Counted from the first letter of the stretch, positions 8,229-17,367 are shown. The stretch is 64,000 nucleotides of DNA from CAYGOC01 sp964351495 (GCA_964351495.1 CAYGOC010000002.1:62001-126000); one strand, 5' to 3'. The notes: generated by a model not told the origin, from the letters alone. A program made the numbers and translations.

Positions 8229-9209
8229 ATGAGTTTTATCGTAATTACGGGTGCTTTTGGATTTATTGGGTCATGTTTTGTGCAATACCTAAATGATCTT
8301 GGAATTGACAATCTGGTTTTGGTAGATGACTTTAAAACATCAGAGAAATGGAAGAACCTTCGTAAAAAACGATTTCAAGAATTGGTCTCAAGAGAGAGGG
8401 TGTTTTCTTTTTTATCCGGGAAAGAAAAATCAATTGAAGCGATAGTACACTTAGGGGCTTGCTCTAACACTTTAGAAAAAGATGGGGATTTTCTTTTGGA
8501 GAATAATTACCGTTTTTCTATTCGTTTGGTAGAGATAGCCCTAAAAGAAAAAATCCCTTTTGTATACGCTTCTTCTGCTGCTACTTACGGAGATGGTAAG
8601 CATGGATTTTCTGATGATGAATCCCTTTTGTATCGGTATGAGCCCTTGAATTTATACGGCTTTTCTAAACACCTTTTCGATCTTTGGCTTTATGAAAAAC
8701 AAAAGTTAGATCAAGTAGTAGGCCTAAAGTATTTCAATGTGTTTGGCCCTAATGAAAACCATAAAGGGATGATGGCCTCTATGGTGTATAAGATGGCGCA
8801 TAAAGTAAAAAACGAAGGGGTAATTCAGCTTTTTAAATCGACAGAGCCACATCTTTATAAAGACGGAGAACAGTTAAGAGACTTTATATACGTCAAAGAT
8901 GTAGTCAAAATGACCTACCTTTTACTGGAAGAAGCAAAAAAAGGAAAAGCTTCCGGTATTTTTAATATAGGAAGGGGGGAGGCAGTAACTTGGATTAGGC
9001 TAGCAAAAGCTCTTTTTCGGGCGCTGGATAAAAAAGTGTGCATAAACTACATAGATATGCCCAAAGAGATGGTAAAGGGATATCAAAACTATACGAAAGC
9101 AGATATGGAAAAGTTTTTGAAGATATGCCCTTCTTTTTCTTTTACAGAAATAGAGGACTCCGTAGAAGATTATGTGAAAAACTATCTTTTACAGGATGCA
9201 AGATGGTAG
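8229..9209 (+). CDS. hldD: ADP-L-glycero-D-manno-heptose 6-epimerase
   Basis: Epimerises ADP-D-glycero-D-manno-heptose, the last step in making the heptose donor for lipopolysaccharide core. Short-chain dehydrogenase fold: VITGAFGFIGSCF (residues 5-17) is the nucleotide-binding loop, SSAATYGDG holds the catalytic Ser/Thr, and YGFSKHLFD the Tyr-x-x-x-Lys pair. The carboxy-terminal half contains QLRDFIYVKDVV. I start at the ATG at 8229, with AGAGAAAG just upstream, because the 15 extra codons from 8184 are unlike the family. It overlaps hldE by seven bases (ATGGTAG), indicating one operon. Confidence 0.93.
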   Translation: MSFIVITGAFGFIGSCFVQYLNDLGIDNLVLVDDFKTSEKWKNLRKKRFQELVSRERVFSFLSGKEKSIEAIVHLGACSNTLEKDGDFLLENNYRFSIRLVEIALKEKIPFVYASSAATYGDGKHGFSDDESLLYRYEPLNLYGFSKHLFDLWLYEKQKLDQVVGLKYFNVFGPNENHKGMMASMVYKMAHKVKNEGVIQLFKSTEPHLYKDGEQLRDFIYVKDVVKMTYLLLEEAKKGKASGIFNIGRGEAVTWIRLAKALFRALDKKVCINYIDMPKEMVKGYQNYTKADMEKFLKICPSFSFTEIEDSVEDYVKNYLLQDARW

Positions 9210-10528
9210 AGCTGTTTCGCTCTTTTACTAAGTTAAAACCGGCCCCTATTTTAGTAGTGGGCGACTTTATGCTCGATGTTTACACTTTTGGAGAGGTGAA
9301 AAGAGTTTCTCCGGAAGCGCCTGTTTCTGTTTTAAAAGTATCCAAAGAGGTAAATCTTCCGGGAGGAGCAGGAAACGTAGTATTAAATCTTGTTTCTTTA
9401 GGAGCAAAAGTAATTCCCTTTGGAAGGATAGGAAAAGATATAAAAGGGGAAACATTAAAAAAGGCTCTACAAAAAGAAAAGATAGACACTACCTATCTTT
9501 TTGCAGATGGCTCTTTTAAAACGCCTGTCAAAAATCGATTCATAGCAGACTCGCAACAAATTTTACGGGTAGACTGGGAAGAAGTTACGCCTTTGTTAAA
9601 AGAGACGGAAGAAATGCTTTTAGAAAAGCTTATGCCTCTTTTACAGAAGGTAGAAGTAGTAGCGATTTCTGATTATCAAAAGGGGTTTTTGACCCCCTCT
9701 TTTATCCAAGCTCTTATAAAAAAAGCAGCCAAACAAAAAATTCCGGTTATTGTAGATCCAAAAGGAAAAGACTTCACAAAATATAAGGGAGCCTACCTTC
9801 TTAAACCCAATCAAAAAGAGGCATTTGAAGCTTCATTTTCTTCCGAAGAGACTTCTTTTGAAGAGGTTTGTTTTTCTTTAATGCGAAAAACGAAGGTAAA
9901 ACACCTTTTAGTTACCAGATCAGAAAAAGGGATCTCTTGGCTTTCTAATACTTCTTCTAAAATAGTCCATTTTCCTGCTAAGGCAAAAGAAGTAAAAGAT
10001 GTAACAGGGGCAGGAGATACGGTTTTAGCTGTAATTTGCCTTTCTATTGCTAACGATTTGAGTATAGAAGAGGCCGCATCTTTGGCTAATATTGCAGCGA
10101 GTATTGTAATTGAAAAAGTAGGCTGCGTAAGGGTAAGCCTCTCTTGCCTTGCAAAAAAGATGGTGCAAATAGACACCACTACCAAAATCTTCGAAGAAGA
10201 GCAGCTAGAGGCCTTAGTAGAAGTGTTAAAAGAAAAGCCTTTCTCTTTGATTTCTGTAGGGAGTGAAAAAGAGTTTTCTCCCTTTCTTTTTAAAGAGCTT
10301 TTTGAAAGAGGAAAACAAGAAAAGATCATTTTATACCTTCTAAAAGAAAAACTTTCAGAAGAGTTTATAGAACTGATCTCTATTTTAAAATCAGCAGGCT
10401 TTTTTTTCTTGGGAAAAAAAGGTATCCAAAAGCTTTTTTCCAGGCTAGAACCAAGCAAGCTTTTCATAGGAAAATTAAAAAAGTTAGAAGAAGTCTCTAA
10501 AAAAAAATTTCTGCAGCTTGTTAAGTAA
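9203..10528 (+). CDS. hldE: D-glycero-beta-D-manno-heptose 7-phosphate kinase with degenerate transferase domain
   Basis: Residues 1 to about 315 are a ribokinase/PfkB-type kinase. Early VVGDFMLDVYTFG and PEAPVSVLKV, the glycine-rich LPGGAGNVVLNL, and the catalytic DVTGAGDTVLA near residue 273 all match HldE. The last 110 residues sit where E. coli HldE carries its ADP/cytidylyl-type transferase domain, but the nucleotide-binding HxGH motif is absent: the expected first strand reads FSLISVGSEKEFSPF. A later part (SAGFFFLGKKGIQKLF then LEPSKLFIG) still resembles the fold. So the kinase should work while the second activity is probably lost or supplied elsewhere. Starts within the hldD stop. 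Confidence 0.88.
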   Translation: MVELFRSFTKLKPAPILVVGDFMLDVYTFGEVKRVSPEAPVSVLKVSKEVNLPGGAGNVVLNLVSLGAKVIPFGRIGKDIKGETLKKALQKEKIDTTYLFADGSFKTPVKNRFIADSQQILRVDWEEVTPLLKETEEMLLEKLMPLLQKVEVVAISDYQKGFLTPSFIQALIKKAAKQKIPVIVDPKGKDFTKYKGAYLLKPNQKEAFEASFSSEETSFEEVCFSLMRKTKVKHLLVTRSEKGISWLSNTSSKIVHFPAKAKEVKDVTGAGDTVLAVICLSIANDLSIEEAASLANIAASIVIEKVGCVRVSLSCLAKKMVQIDTTTKIFEEEQLEALVEVLKEKPFSLISVGSEKEFSPFLFKELFERGKQEKIILYLLKEKLSEEFIELISILKSAGFFFLGKKGIQKLFSRLEPSKLFIGKLKKLEEVSKKKFLQLVK

Positions 10529-10560
10529 CCACAGTTGTCTTTTGGCTTAGTGCGGAATTG

Positions 10561-11586
10561 TCAAGAGATAACGCCCCCTCCTAGGAGTTTCTCTTTTTCA
10601 TAAAAAACGACCGATTGTCCTGAAGTAATGGCTCTTTGCTTTTCTAAAAAAGAGACCTTCCAGGTGTTGTCTTCCCTTTTTTCCAAGCGGCAAGAAGCAT
10701 CTTCCGTACGATACCGAATCTTACAGGTGCAAAAATAGGGAGAAGGGATTTCTCCATCTACCCAAGAAAGCTCTTCTGCAATGAGTTCTTGTTTAAAAAG
10801 GTGGGGGTGGTTTTCTCCTTGTTCGATTATAACTACGTTTCTAGAAGGGTCTTTATCTACGACATACCAAGCTTCTCCTTTACCTCCCAGACCTATTCCC
10901 TTTCTTTGTCCTAAGGTATAAAAGGCCATTCCATCATGCTCTCCCAATACCTCTCCTTGTAGGTTTTCAAAAACTCCTTTTTGAAAACCGATAAAAGAGC
11001 TTAAAAAGCTTTTAAACTTTTTCTCTCCGATAAAACAGATGCCGGTACTGTCTTTTTTATTGTAAACAGGAAGGTTTGCTTTTTTAGCAATTTCCCGCAC
11101 TTCTTTTTTCAAAAGATGGCCAATAGGAAATAAAACCTTTTTTAGCTGCTCTTTTTTCAAAGTATATAAGAAATAGCTTTGATCTTTAGAAGGATCTTTT
11201 CCCCTTAACAGTTCAAAAAAAGGGCTTATCTGGCAGTAGTGGCCCGTTGCTAAAAAGTCTCCAATCTGAAGAGCTTTTTCTAAAAGAACTTTAAATTTGA
11301 TTTCTCTATTGCATAAGATGTCCGGATTGGGTGTTCTTCCTTTTTGATACTCTTCCAAAAAAGAAGAAAAGACCATCTCCTCATATTCTTTTGTAAAGTT
11401 TACCGTGTAGTAGGGGATTTTCAAGTGAGAGCAGATAGAGACTACATCTTCATACTCCTCTTCCGGACACTCCTTCCAGTTTTTCATATAAAGAGCTACT
11501 ACATCAAATCCTTTTTCTTGTAGTAAAAAAGCGGAGACAGCGGAATCCACCCCCCCTGATAAAGCAACTACCACTTTTGGTTTCAT
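10561..11586 (-). CDS. mnmA: tRNA-specific 2-thiouridylase
   Basis: Thiolates U34 of Lys, Glu and Gln tRNAs using sulfur relayed by Tus/IscS-type proteins. 341 residues, a usual length. The PP-loop ALSGGVDSAVSAFLL (residues 8-22), the first catalytic Cys in PDILCNREIKF (about 98), GQRKGIGLGG, and the second catalytic Cys in STGICFIGEKKF are all present. Its ATG overlaps the htpX stop by four bases, so the two genes are translationally coupled. Confidence 0.95.
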   Translation of the reverse strand: MKPKVVVALSGGVDSAVSAFLLQEKGFDVVALYMKNWKECPEEEYEDVVSICSHLKIPYYTVNFTKEYEEMVFSSFLEEYQKGRTPNPDILCNREIKFKVLLEKALQIGDFLATGHYCQISPFFELLRGKDPSKDQSYFLYTLKKEQLKKVLFPIGHLLKKEVREIAKKANLPVYNKKDSTGICFIGEKKFKSFLSSFIGFQKGVFENLQGEVLGEHDGMAFYTLGQRKGIGLGGKGEAWYVVDKDPSRNVVIIEQGENHPHLFKQELIAEELSWVDGEIPSPYFCTCKIRYRTEDASCRLEKREDNTWKVSFLEKQRAITSGQSVVFYEKEKLLGGGVIS

Positions 11587-12485
11587 AAAGAATTTTGTAG
11601 CCTTTCGATTCTTTTCTCTAAAGGAGGGTGGGTAGCAAATAAAGCGGTAAGACCTCCCTTACTTTGATGAGAAATCTTTAAAGATTGTAGGGCAGGGGCT
11701 TCTGTTTTTTTATCTTTGATTTGTTGCAAAACCCGTAAAGATTGAAGCGCATGGATCATAGAATTTTTGCCGGCAAGAAGAGCGCCTCCTTTGTCTGCCC
11801 GGAATTCTCGAAATCTAGAATAAGCGGCAATAACTAAAGAGCCTAAGATCATAAAAAGCACTTCAAAGATAAAGACAAAGACCATATAGCTTCCTAAAGA
11901 AAAGCCGCCTCTTTCGTTTTTAGAAGTTCTAGATAATGCAAATGCTAAAATGCGGGCTAAAAACATAACAAAAGCGTTGATAACTCCTTGTAAAAGAGTC
12001 ATGGTGACCATATCTCCATTGGCAACGTGCGAAATCTCATGAGCTAGAACTCCTTCTACCTCTTCTTCTGAAAGTCTTTCTAAAAGACCGGAAGAAACGG
12101 CTACTAAAGATCTCTTTTTCGTAGGGCCTGTTGCAAAAGCATTTACCTCTTTAGAAAAGTAAATACCTACCTCAGGAGTAGGGATAGAGGCTTTTTTAGC
12201 CAGTTTATCTACTTTGGACCACAGTTTTTTTTCTTCTGAGTTTTGAGTTAAAGGATCTATAATTTTTACCTTTAATATCCATTTGGCCATAATTCTAGAA
12301 AGAGATAGAGAAATAAAAGCACCTCCCATACCCCAAATAAGACAAAAAAAGATCAAAGCTTCGTAGTTGAGACCCGTTTCTTCTATGTAAGGGCGTATGT
12401 TAAGTAGATTCAGCACAAAAGAGATCATGATGACTACTAAAAAATTCACTAGGAGGAAAAGAAAAATGCGTCGAAACATACCCAT
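11583..12485 (-). CDS. htpX: HtpX-family membrane zinc metalloprotease
   Basis: Inner-membrane protease that degrades misfolded membrane proteins. 300 residues with four hydrophobic helices: two at the amino-terminus (about 3-25 and 44-66), two after the active site (about 162-185 and 201-225). The zinc motif HEISH lies in VEGVLAHEISHVANGDMVT (about 149) and the third ligand is the Glu in FREFRADKGGA (about 229). It is first in a two-gene unit with mnmA. M48 family; HtpX is the best fit by length and topology. Confidence 0.93.
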   Translation of the reverse strand: MGMFRRIFLFLLVNFLVVIMISFVLNLLNIRPYIEETGLNYEALIFFCLIWGMGGAFISLSLSRIMAKWILKVKIIDPLTQNSEEKKLWSKVDKLAKKASIPTPEVGIYFSKEVNAFATGPTKKRSLVAVSSGLLERLSEEEVEGVLAHEISHVANGDMVTMTLLQGVINAFVMFLARILAFALSRTSKNERGGFSLGSYMVFVFIFEVLFMILGSLVIAAYSRFREFRADKGGALLAGKNSMIHALQSLRVLQQIKDKKTEAPALQSLKISHQSKGGLTALFATHPPLEKRIERLQNSL

Positions 12486-12548
12486 AAAAGCCTCGGTTTT
12501 TAGGTTATTTTTCCCCTATTTTAGCGATAAAAGCATTAAAAAGGGACT

Positions 12549-13607
12549 CTAGTTTTCTAAAAGATATTCTACAGCGGTGGAAAAGGTTTCAGAAAAATTT
12601 TCCACAGAGAATTTTTTCGCCTCTTTACTCTGTAAAAATTTTTTAATCTCTTTTTGATAGGAGAGATACTCTTCTTCGGACATAGATTTTAAAAAGTGAT
12701 AGAGTTCTTCATAAGAGGAGAAGTCTCTTCTATCAATAAAACATTTTTTAGGGATATATTTTTCTACATTAGGAGCCCCATAGTAAACAGGAACACATAA
12801 AGTAGCAAAGCAGTCAAAAATTTTTTCCGTTACATACCCTTCTACCTCTTTCGTGTTTTCATAGCAGATACAAAAGCGGTAGTTTTTTAAAACGGCCATT
12901 TTATCTTGAGGGGCCCCTTTATACGTTTGATACTTTCTCTTTTCCCAATGCCGTCCATAAAAATCGAAGTCTTCTGGATGTCTTTCAAAAAATTGGATGG
13001 CTCTTTCTCTTTCTGTATAAAGTTCTTTGGGATAATTACTCTCAAGTCTTGCTGAAATAAAGGTACATAACTTCCTATCTTTAAAAGAGGGAATGTTTTC
13101 AAAAACCTCTTTTAACTCAGGGTAGTGAAATTTAAAAAACTTCTTGTTATCTACTAAAGAGTCATCCCATGTGTACACTCTTCCAAAGTTTTCCAAAAAC
13201 GATTTTTCGTAACTAAAAGGGATCACAGTAGGGGGCTCCCAAAGAAACAAAACCAGTTTTTTTTTAGGATAGAGGGAAAAATCAATGTGCTGATAGGCAT
13301 TTTCTATGTTGAAAAAGATCCTTCCGGCTACTTCTTTAGGAAGCCTCTCTTTTTCTTTTTCAAAAAACCACTCTTTTACAGTTTTTAAAAGGGAAGGTTT
13401 TTTAACAAACTCTTTTTCTTCTTTTAAGCTTTTGAAAACAAGATCTAAATGTCTTTTTTTTGATTCCTGATAAATAGAAGAAAAAAGATCCTTAGAGTCT
13501 TCTTGTAGAGCCAGTTCTTTTGCTCCCCAGTCAGAAAAAAGCTCTATTTTTTCTGAGGCTTCTAAAAAAAAACAGGACAAAAAGAAAGAAAAGAAAAAAA
13601 TGCGCAT
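12549..13607 (-). CDS. GT10-type (alpha-1,3-fucosyltransferase-like) protein with a signal peptide
   Basis: The carboxy-terminal half has the family-10 glycosyltransferase acceptor: YRFCICYENTKEVEGYVTEKIFDCF, then PVYYGAPNVEKYIPKKCFID (about residues 245-300), which bind the nucleotide sugar. The amino-terminal half is divergent. Residues 1-18 are a signal-peptide-like stretch (MRIFFFSFFLSCFFLEAS) ending near a possible cleavage site, unusual for an enzyme using cytosolic GDP-fucose. It may instead be a membrane anchor. Stands alone on the minus strand and reads away from the next gene. The sugar it transfers cannot be told from sequence. Confidence 0.8.
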   Translation of the reverse strand: MRIFFFSFFLSCFFLEASEKIELFSDWGAKELALQEDSKDLFSSIYQESKKRHLDLVFKSLKEEKEFVKKPSLLKTVKEWFFEKEKERLPKEVAGRIFFNIENAYQHIDFSLYPKKKLVLFLWEPPTVIPFSYEKSFLENFGRVYTWDDSLVDNKKFFKFHYPELKEVFENIPSFKDRKLCTFISARLESNYPKELYTERERAIQFFERHPEDFDFYGRHWEKRKYQTYKGAPQDKMAVLKNYRFCICYENTKEVEGYVTEKIFDCFATLCVPVYYGAPNVEKYIPKKCFIDRRDFSSYEELYHFLKSMSEEEYLSYQKEIKKFLQSKEAKKFSVENFSETFSTAVEYLLEN

Positions 13608-13711
13608 ACAGCCCCTACTTTGAAACCCATCTTAGGCAATAAGATCTTTCTTTCCAAGACCTTTACCCTAAAATTAGGAAAAATAAGAGGGGAAAGTATT
13701 TTCTTTTTTTT

Positions 13712-13746
13712 ACCCTTTTTTCACAAGAGAAAAAGGGTGTTTTTTA
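13712..13746 (+). terminator. Hairpin with T run in the divergent spacer
   Basis: ACCCTTTTT/AAAAAGGGT (13712-13720 with 13730-13738) forms a nine-pair stem with a nine-base loop, followed by GTGTTTTTT. It lies between divergent genes, so it would act on a short plus-strand leader or a minus-strand transcript. No coding sequence in this 210-base spacer convinces me. Confidence 0.35.
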
Positions 13747-13821
13747 TCCAAAATTATTTACAGAATATTCCTGTTTGTGAGATGAACTCTAACTATAGTT
13801 CTTAAAGCGGTATAGCCTTAT

Positions 13822-14055
13822 ATGACCAAGCTTTCTCTTCTCAATAAGCAGGATAAACCTTTTGATCGAAAAGCGATTCAAAGGGCCTTAGAAAAAGAGC
13901 ACGCCTGTTATGTGCTTATAACTTGTTCCAATCCTTCCGAAAAAGGGGAGATGCAAGTAGAACTTTCTTATGAAGGTGATGAGGGACTAGCTTCCTATCT
14001 TTTGGAAAGCGCCCAGTCTACGTTTAAAAAGCCGGAAGATTTTTGCGAATTTTAG
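13822..14055 (+). CDS. Small unknown protein (77 residues) upstream of an M20 peptidase
   Basis: I recognise no family. The reading frame is clean, hydrophilic, with no membrane segment, and its stop is followed at once by the ATG of the peptidase gene, which is the strongest argument that it is real. Sequence such as KAIQRALEKEHACYVLITCSNPSEKG (in parts) suggests a small alpha/beta domain. May modulate or accompany the peptidase; that is inference from position only. Confidence 0.65.
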   Translation: MTKLSLLNKQDKPFDRKAIQRALEKEHACYVLITCSNPSEKGEMQVELSYEGDEGLASYLLESAQSTFKKPEDFCEF

Positions 14056-15423
14056 ATGACTTTAAAAAACGATCTTGGAAAGTGGTTTCAAAAAGAGAAA
14101 AAAAAGATAGTAGAAGACTACACAAAATTTCTCTCTTTTCCTTCGATTAGCACCGATTCTAAGTATAAAAAAGATATGCAAGAGTGTGCTTCTTGGCTAT
14201 CTTCTTATCTACAGAAGATGGATTTTTCTTCGGAAATCATTCCTACGAAAAAGTATCCCCTAGTATTTGCCTCTTCAAAGCCTTTTTTGCCGGGAGCTCC
14301 TACTCTTTTGATATATGGTCACTATGACGTACAGCCGGTAGATCCTCTTCGGGAATGGAAAACTCCTCCCTTTAACCCCACTTTTGTGGGAGAAAAGGTG
14401 TTTGCAAGAGGTGCTGCCGATAATAAAGGACAGCTTTTTTACACTTTAAACGGACTCAGAGCGTACAAAGATATAAAAAAAAGCTATCCCCTCAATATAA
14501 AGCTTTTACTAGAGGGAGAAGAAGAGTCTGCAAGCGTGGGGCTTAGCTCTTCTCTTTCTAAAATCGCGAAAAAGATTGCGTGTGACTTTATTTTAGTACC
14601 CGATGTAGATATTCCCTCAATGGATAAACCAGCTATTACCGTGTCAACAAGAGGTATTACTACGTTAGAAATAGAGCTTACCTCTTCTAAAAGAGATCTA
14701 CATTCAGGCCACTACGGAGGAATGGTGTATAATCCCAACCGCGCTTTAGCGGAGATATTAAGCAAAGCTTTTAACAAAAAAGGAAAGATTCAGATACCGG
14801 GATTTTTCAAGGGAATAAAACCGTTTTCTCCTAAAGAAAAAAAAGAGATTGACCTTGCTTTAAGCATTCAAAAAGAGCTAAAAAATTTACAAATTACCCC
14901 TTTAGATGGGAAAGGTCTAGTAGAGTCTATTTGGCTAAACCCTAGCTTTGAGATTAATGGAATCTCAGGGGGTTATGCAGGAGAGGGGTTTAAAACGGTA
15001 ATTCCTGCTAAAAGTGTGGCTAAAATCTCCTCTAGATTGGTCTATAACCAAAATCCTAAACAAGTATTTACAGCGATTGTAGATTTTTTCAAAAAAAATC
15101 TCCCTCCGCACGTAAACATGAAAACTACTTACCAAGGAGGAGGCTCTGCAGTTAAGAGCAATTTGTCCTCTTTTTTGATAAAAGCTTTACAAAGTTCTTA
15201 CGAACAGGTATTCCAAAAGAAAGTCCGTTTTATAGGCTCTGGAGGGTCTATACCGGTCATTGCAGAAGTGGTGAAAGCGACAAAGGCAGATGTCGCTTTT
15301 ATGGGGGTCTCTTTAGATAGCGACAACATTCATGCCCCGAATGAAAACTTCGACATGGACCGGTTTGAAAAAGGACTTTTGATTATAGCTAATTTGGTAG
15401 AGCAGTTTCAAGGTCATGCTTAG
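14056..15423 (+). CDS. M20 family metallopeptidase (dipeptidase-like)
   Basis: Zinc dipeptidase of the M20/ArgE/DapE group, of the longer 450-residue type related to carnosinase-like dipeptidases. Metal ligands and catalytic residues are visible: GHYDVQPVDP (about 95), ARGAADNKGQ (about 127) and EGEEESAS (about 160) with the catalytic acids; the HSGHYGG segment (about 218) belongs to the dimerisation lid; NIHAPNENF near the end carries the last His ligand. Cytosolic, no signal peptide. Starts directly at the stop of the 77-residue gene and overlaps the next gene by eight bases, so three genes form one operon. May serve peptide scavenging. Confidence 0.88.
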   Translation: MTLKNDLGKWFQKEKKKIVEDYTKFLSFPSISTDSKYKKDMQECASWLSSYLQKMDFSSEIIPTKKYPLVFASSKPFLPGAPTLLIYGHYDVQPVDPLREWKTPPFNPTFVGEKVFARGAADNKGQLFYTLNGLRAYKDIKKSYPLNIKLLLEGEEESASVGLSSSLSKIAKKIACDFILVPDVDIPSMDKPAITVSTRGITTLEIELTSSKRDLHSGHYGGMVYNPNRALAEILSKAFNKKGKIQIPGFFKGIKPFSPKEKKEIDLALSIQKELKNLQITPLDGKGLVESIWLNPSFEINGISGGYAGEGFKTVIPAKSVAKISSRLVYNQNPKQVFTAIVDFFKKNLPPHVNMKTTYQGGGSAVKSNLSSFLIKALQSSYEQVFQKKVRFIGSGGSIPVIAEVVKATKADVAFMGVSLDSDNIHAPNENFDMDRFEKGLLIIANLVEQFQGHA

Positions 15424-16504
15424 CTTATTAAAACCTTTACAGAAAAAAAAAGAAGCGGGAGCCTTTTTCTTTTTCTTAGCTATTTTAGGCCCTCTTTTTT
15501 TGGGACTAAACTTAGCCGTAGTGAAAATTTCTCAATCTATTTCGATAGATCTATGGATTTTGTTTTTTCTCTCTCCTGTGGTTTTAGTACAATTTCCGGA
15601 AAAGGGAGAAAAAATTCTTTTTTCATCTCTGATCGCTCTTTTTTTCTTTCGGCATAGTTTTTTATGCCAAAGCCACATTTGGGAGTTTGGACTTCAGAGC
15701 TCTTTTTTAGTGAGCTCCTGGATCACTAAGTTATCTATAGGAGAAATTAGAAAAGAGATTTCCTCATTGCAAAGGAAAAAAGAAGAAAGCTTTCTTCTTC
15801 TACAAGAAAAAGAAGAAGCCTTTTTAGAAAGGGAAAAAAGCTGGACAAAACAAGAGCTTCTATTTTTAGAAAAAGAGAGAAATTTAAAAGAGCTACTTTG
15901 TCAAAAAAAAGAGGAATTGGCCTCTTTACAAGAGCTTACAAATACAGTAGAGAAAAACGTAGCCTTTTTATCTCAAGAAAATAAAGAGCTTCTTTTAGAG
16001 ATAGGAAACGAGAGAAGAAAAAAAGAAAATTCCCTAGCAAATGCAGTGATAGAAGAAAAAACAGAAGAACTTACAAAAGAAAAAGAAGAGTTACACAAAA
16101 AAATCGAATCTCTACAAAGGGAGCTTTTCTCAGAAAAACAGAGGCACCAAGAATTTTTTTCCCAAAAAGAGGAGCTAAAGTCCCTTTTACAAACGCAGCA
16201 AAAAGAGTTAGAAAATCTTCGCAGAACATACGCCTCTTATGAACAGCTAAAAAAGCAGTTTCAAGAAAAGAGAAAAGAGCTTTTAGAGGCAAAAAAAGAG
16301 ATTTTTTCTTTAGAGGGAAGGCTGTTTTTCCAAAAAAGAAAAGAGGAAGAAGAAGAATTAATCAAACAAGAACAAAAATACTCAGAAGAGCTAGAAGCCA
16401 TACTAGCCCTTCAAGAGCAGTATGAAACAGAGATTGCTCTTTTACAGGGATTTGTTTCTTCTAAAGAATTCTCAAAAAAATATATGCAGGGTTCTTTTCT
16501 TTAA
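15416..16504 (+). CDS. Membrane protein with hydrophobic amino-terminus and long coiled coil
   Basis: 362 residues. Three hydrophobic stretches within about the first 95 residues, then from about residue 115 to the end a glutamate/lysine/glutamine-rich heptad pattern that should form a long coiled coil. No named family. In C. trachomatis the gene next to map (CT850) encodes an inclusion-membrane protein with a bilobed hydrophobic domain, so this could be a positional counterpart, but I cannot show homology. Overlaps the M20 gene by eight bases. Its stop overlaps the stop of map on the other strand by three bases. Confidence 0.7.
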   Translation: MLSLLKPLQKKKEAGAFFFFLAILGPLFLGLNLAVVKISQSISIDLWILFFLSPVVLVQFPEKGEKILFSSLIALFFFRHSFLCQSHIWEFGLQSSFLVSSWITKLSIGEIRKEISSLQRKKEESFLLLQEKEEAFLEREKSWTKQELLFLEKERNLKELLCQKKEELASLQELTNTVEKNVAFLSQENKELLLEIGNERRKKENSLANAVIEEKTEELTKEKEELHKKIESLQRELFSEKQRHQEFFSQKEELKSLLQTQQKELENLRRTYASYEQLKKQFQEKRKELLEAKKEIFSLEGRLFFQKRKEEEEELIKQEQKYSEELEAILALQEQYETEIALLQGFVSSKEFSKKYMQGSFL

Positions 16505-17367
16505 GGAAGAATCTTCGTTAGAATTTCAGCCCCATCTTCTGTAATTAAAATGGTATGTTCCCACTGAGCGCTTGGTTTGTTATCGATGGTTTTGGCGATC
16601 CATTTATTTTTGGTATCGATGACAGCCTCTTTTTTTCCTGCATTGATCATAGGTTCAATCGTAAAAGTCATACCAGCTGCCATAGGAATTTTATTAGAAG
16701 CCCTATGGTGGTACACCTGAGGTGGTTCATGAAACTCTTTTCCCACGCCATGTCCTACAAATTGATCTACCACAGAGCAGCCTCTCATCTTGGCGATCTC
16801 TTCAATGGTTTTTCCTATCTCTTCCATAAAGGTGCCAGGTTTACAAATAGAAATAGCTGCCATAAGAGCCTCATAAGCAGTTTCTACCACGTTTTTTCTT
16901 TCCTCTGTTGTATCTCCTATCACAACCATAGCAGAGCAGTCTCCATAGAAACCATCCAAAATAGAGGCTACGTCAATATTTATTATATCCCCTTTTTTTA
17001 AAGGAACTTCATCGGGAAATCCATGACAGATTACCTCATTTAAAGAGGTGCAAATCCCAAAAGGAAAAGGAGGAGATCCATACCCTAAAGCGGCAGGGGT
17101 AGCATTTTTCTCTTTATGCAGTTTCATGGAGAGCTCATCTAAGTAGCGGGTGATTACCCCTTCTTTTGCTTCTTTACACAGCTTTTGTAAAATAGAAGAG
17201 GCTGTGTTACAGGCAGCCCGAATCTTTTGTATTTCCTCCTTGGTTTTTAAAAGGATTCCATACTTTTTTTTATACAAAGAGGTAAGATCGGGCATCTGTT
17301 TTTCCGGATAGTGGCATTTTTTCCACTTTTTTCCGCTTCCACACCAGCAAGGGCTATTTCTTTCCAT
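16501..17367 (-). CDS. map: Methionine aminopeptidase with amino-terminal SEC-C zinc motif
   Basis: Removes the initiator Met from new proteins. The first 25 residues carry the SEC-C motif CWCGSGKKWKKCH, an extension also present in Chlamydia Map. The catalytic M24 domain follows from about residue 40: GFPDEVPLKKGDIINIDVAS (first Asp ligands), FYGDCSAM, HGVGKEFHEPP, FTIEPM and the closing WEHTILIT. All five metal ligands appear present. 288 residues. Converges with the coiled-coil gene and is followed upstream by marC, as in the C. trachomatis map-yhgN order. Confidence 0.96.
   Translation of the reverse strand: MERNSPCWCGSGKKWKKCHYPEKQMPDLTSLYKKKYGILLKTKEEIQKIRAACNTASSILQKLCKEAKEGVITRYLDELSMKLHKEKNATPAALGYGSPPFPFGICTSLNEVICHGFPDEVPLKKGDIINIDVASILDGFYGDCSAMVVIGDTTEERKNVVETAYEALMAAISICKPGTFMEEIGKTIEEIAKMRGCSVVDQFVGHGVGKEFHEPPQVYHHRASNKIPMAAGMTFTIEPMINAGKKEAVIDTKNKWIAKTIDNKPSAQWEHTILITEDGAEILTKILP

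Noticed and set aside
9811..10467. A 218-codon minus-strand frame inside hldE
   Set aside because: Antisense to a gene with clear kinase motifs; an effect of purine-rich coding strands.
13620..13805. A 61-codon plus-strand frame in the GT10/M20 spacer
   Set aside because: No ribosome site, contains a hairpin and long T runs, and composition is that of the spacer.
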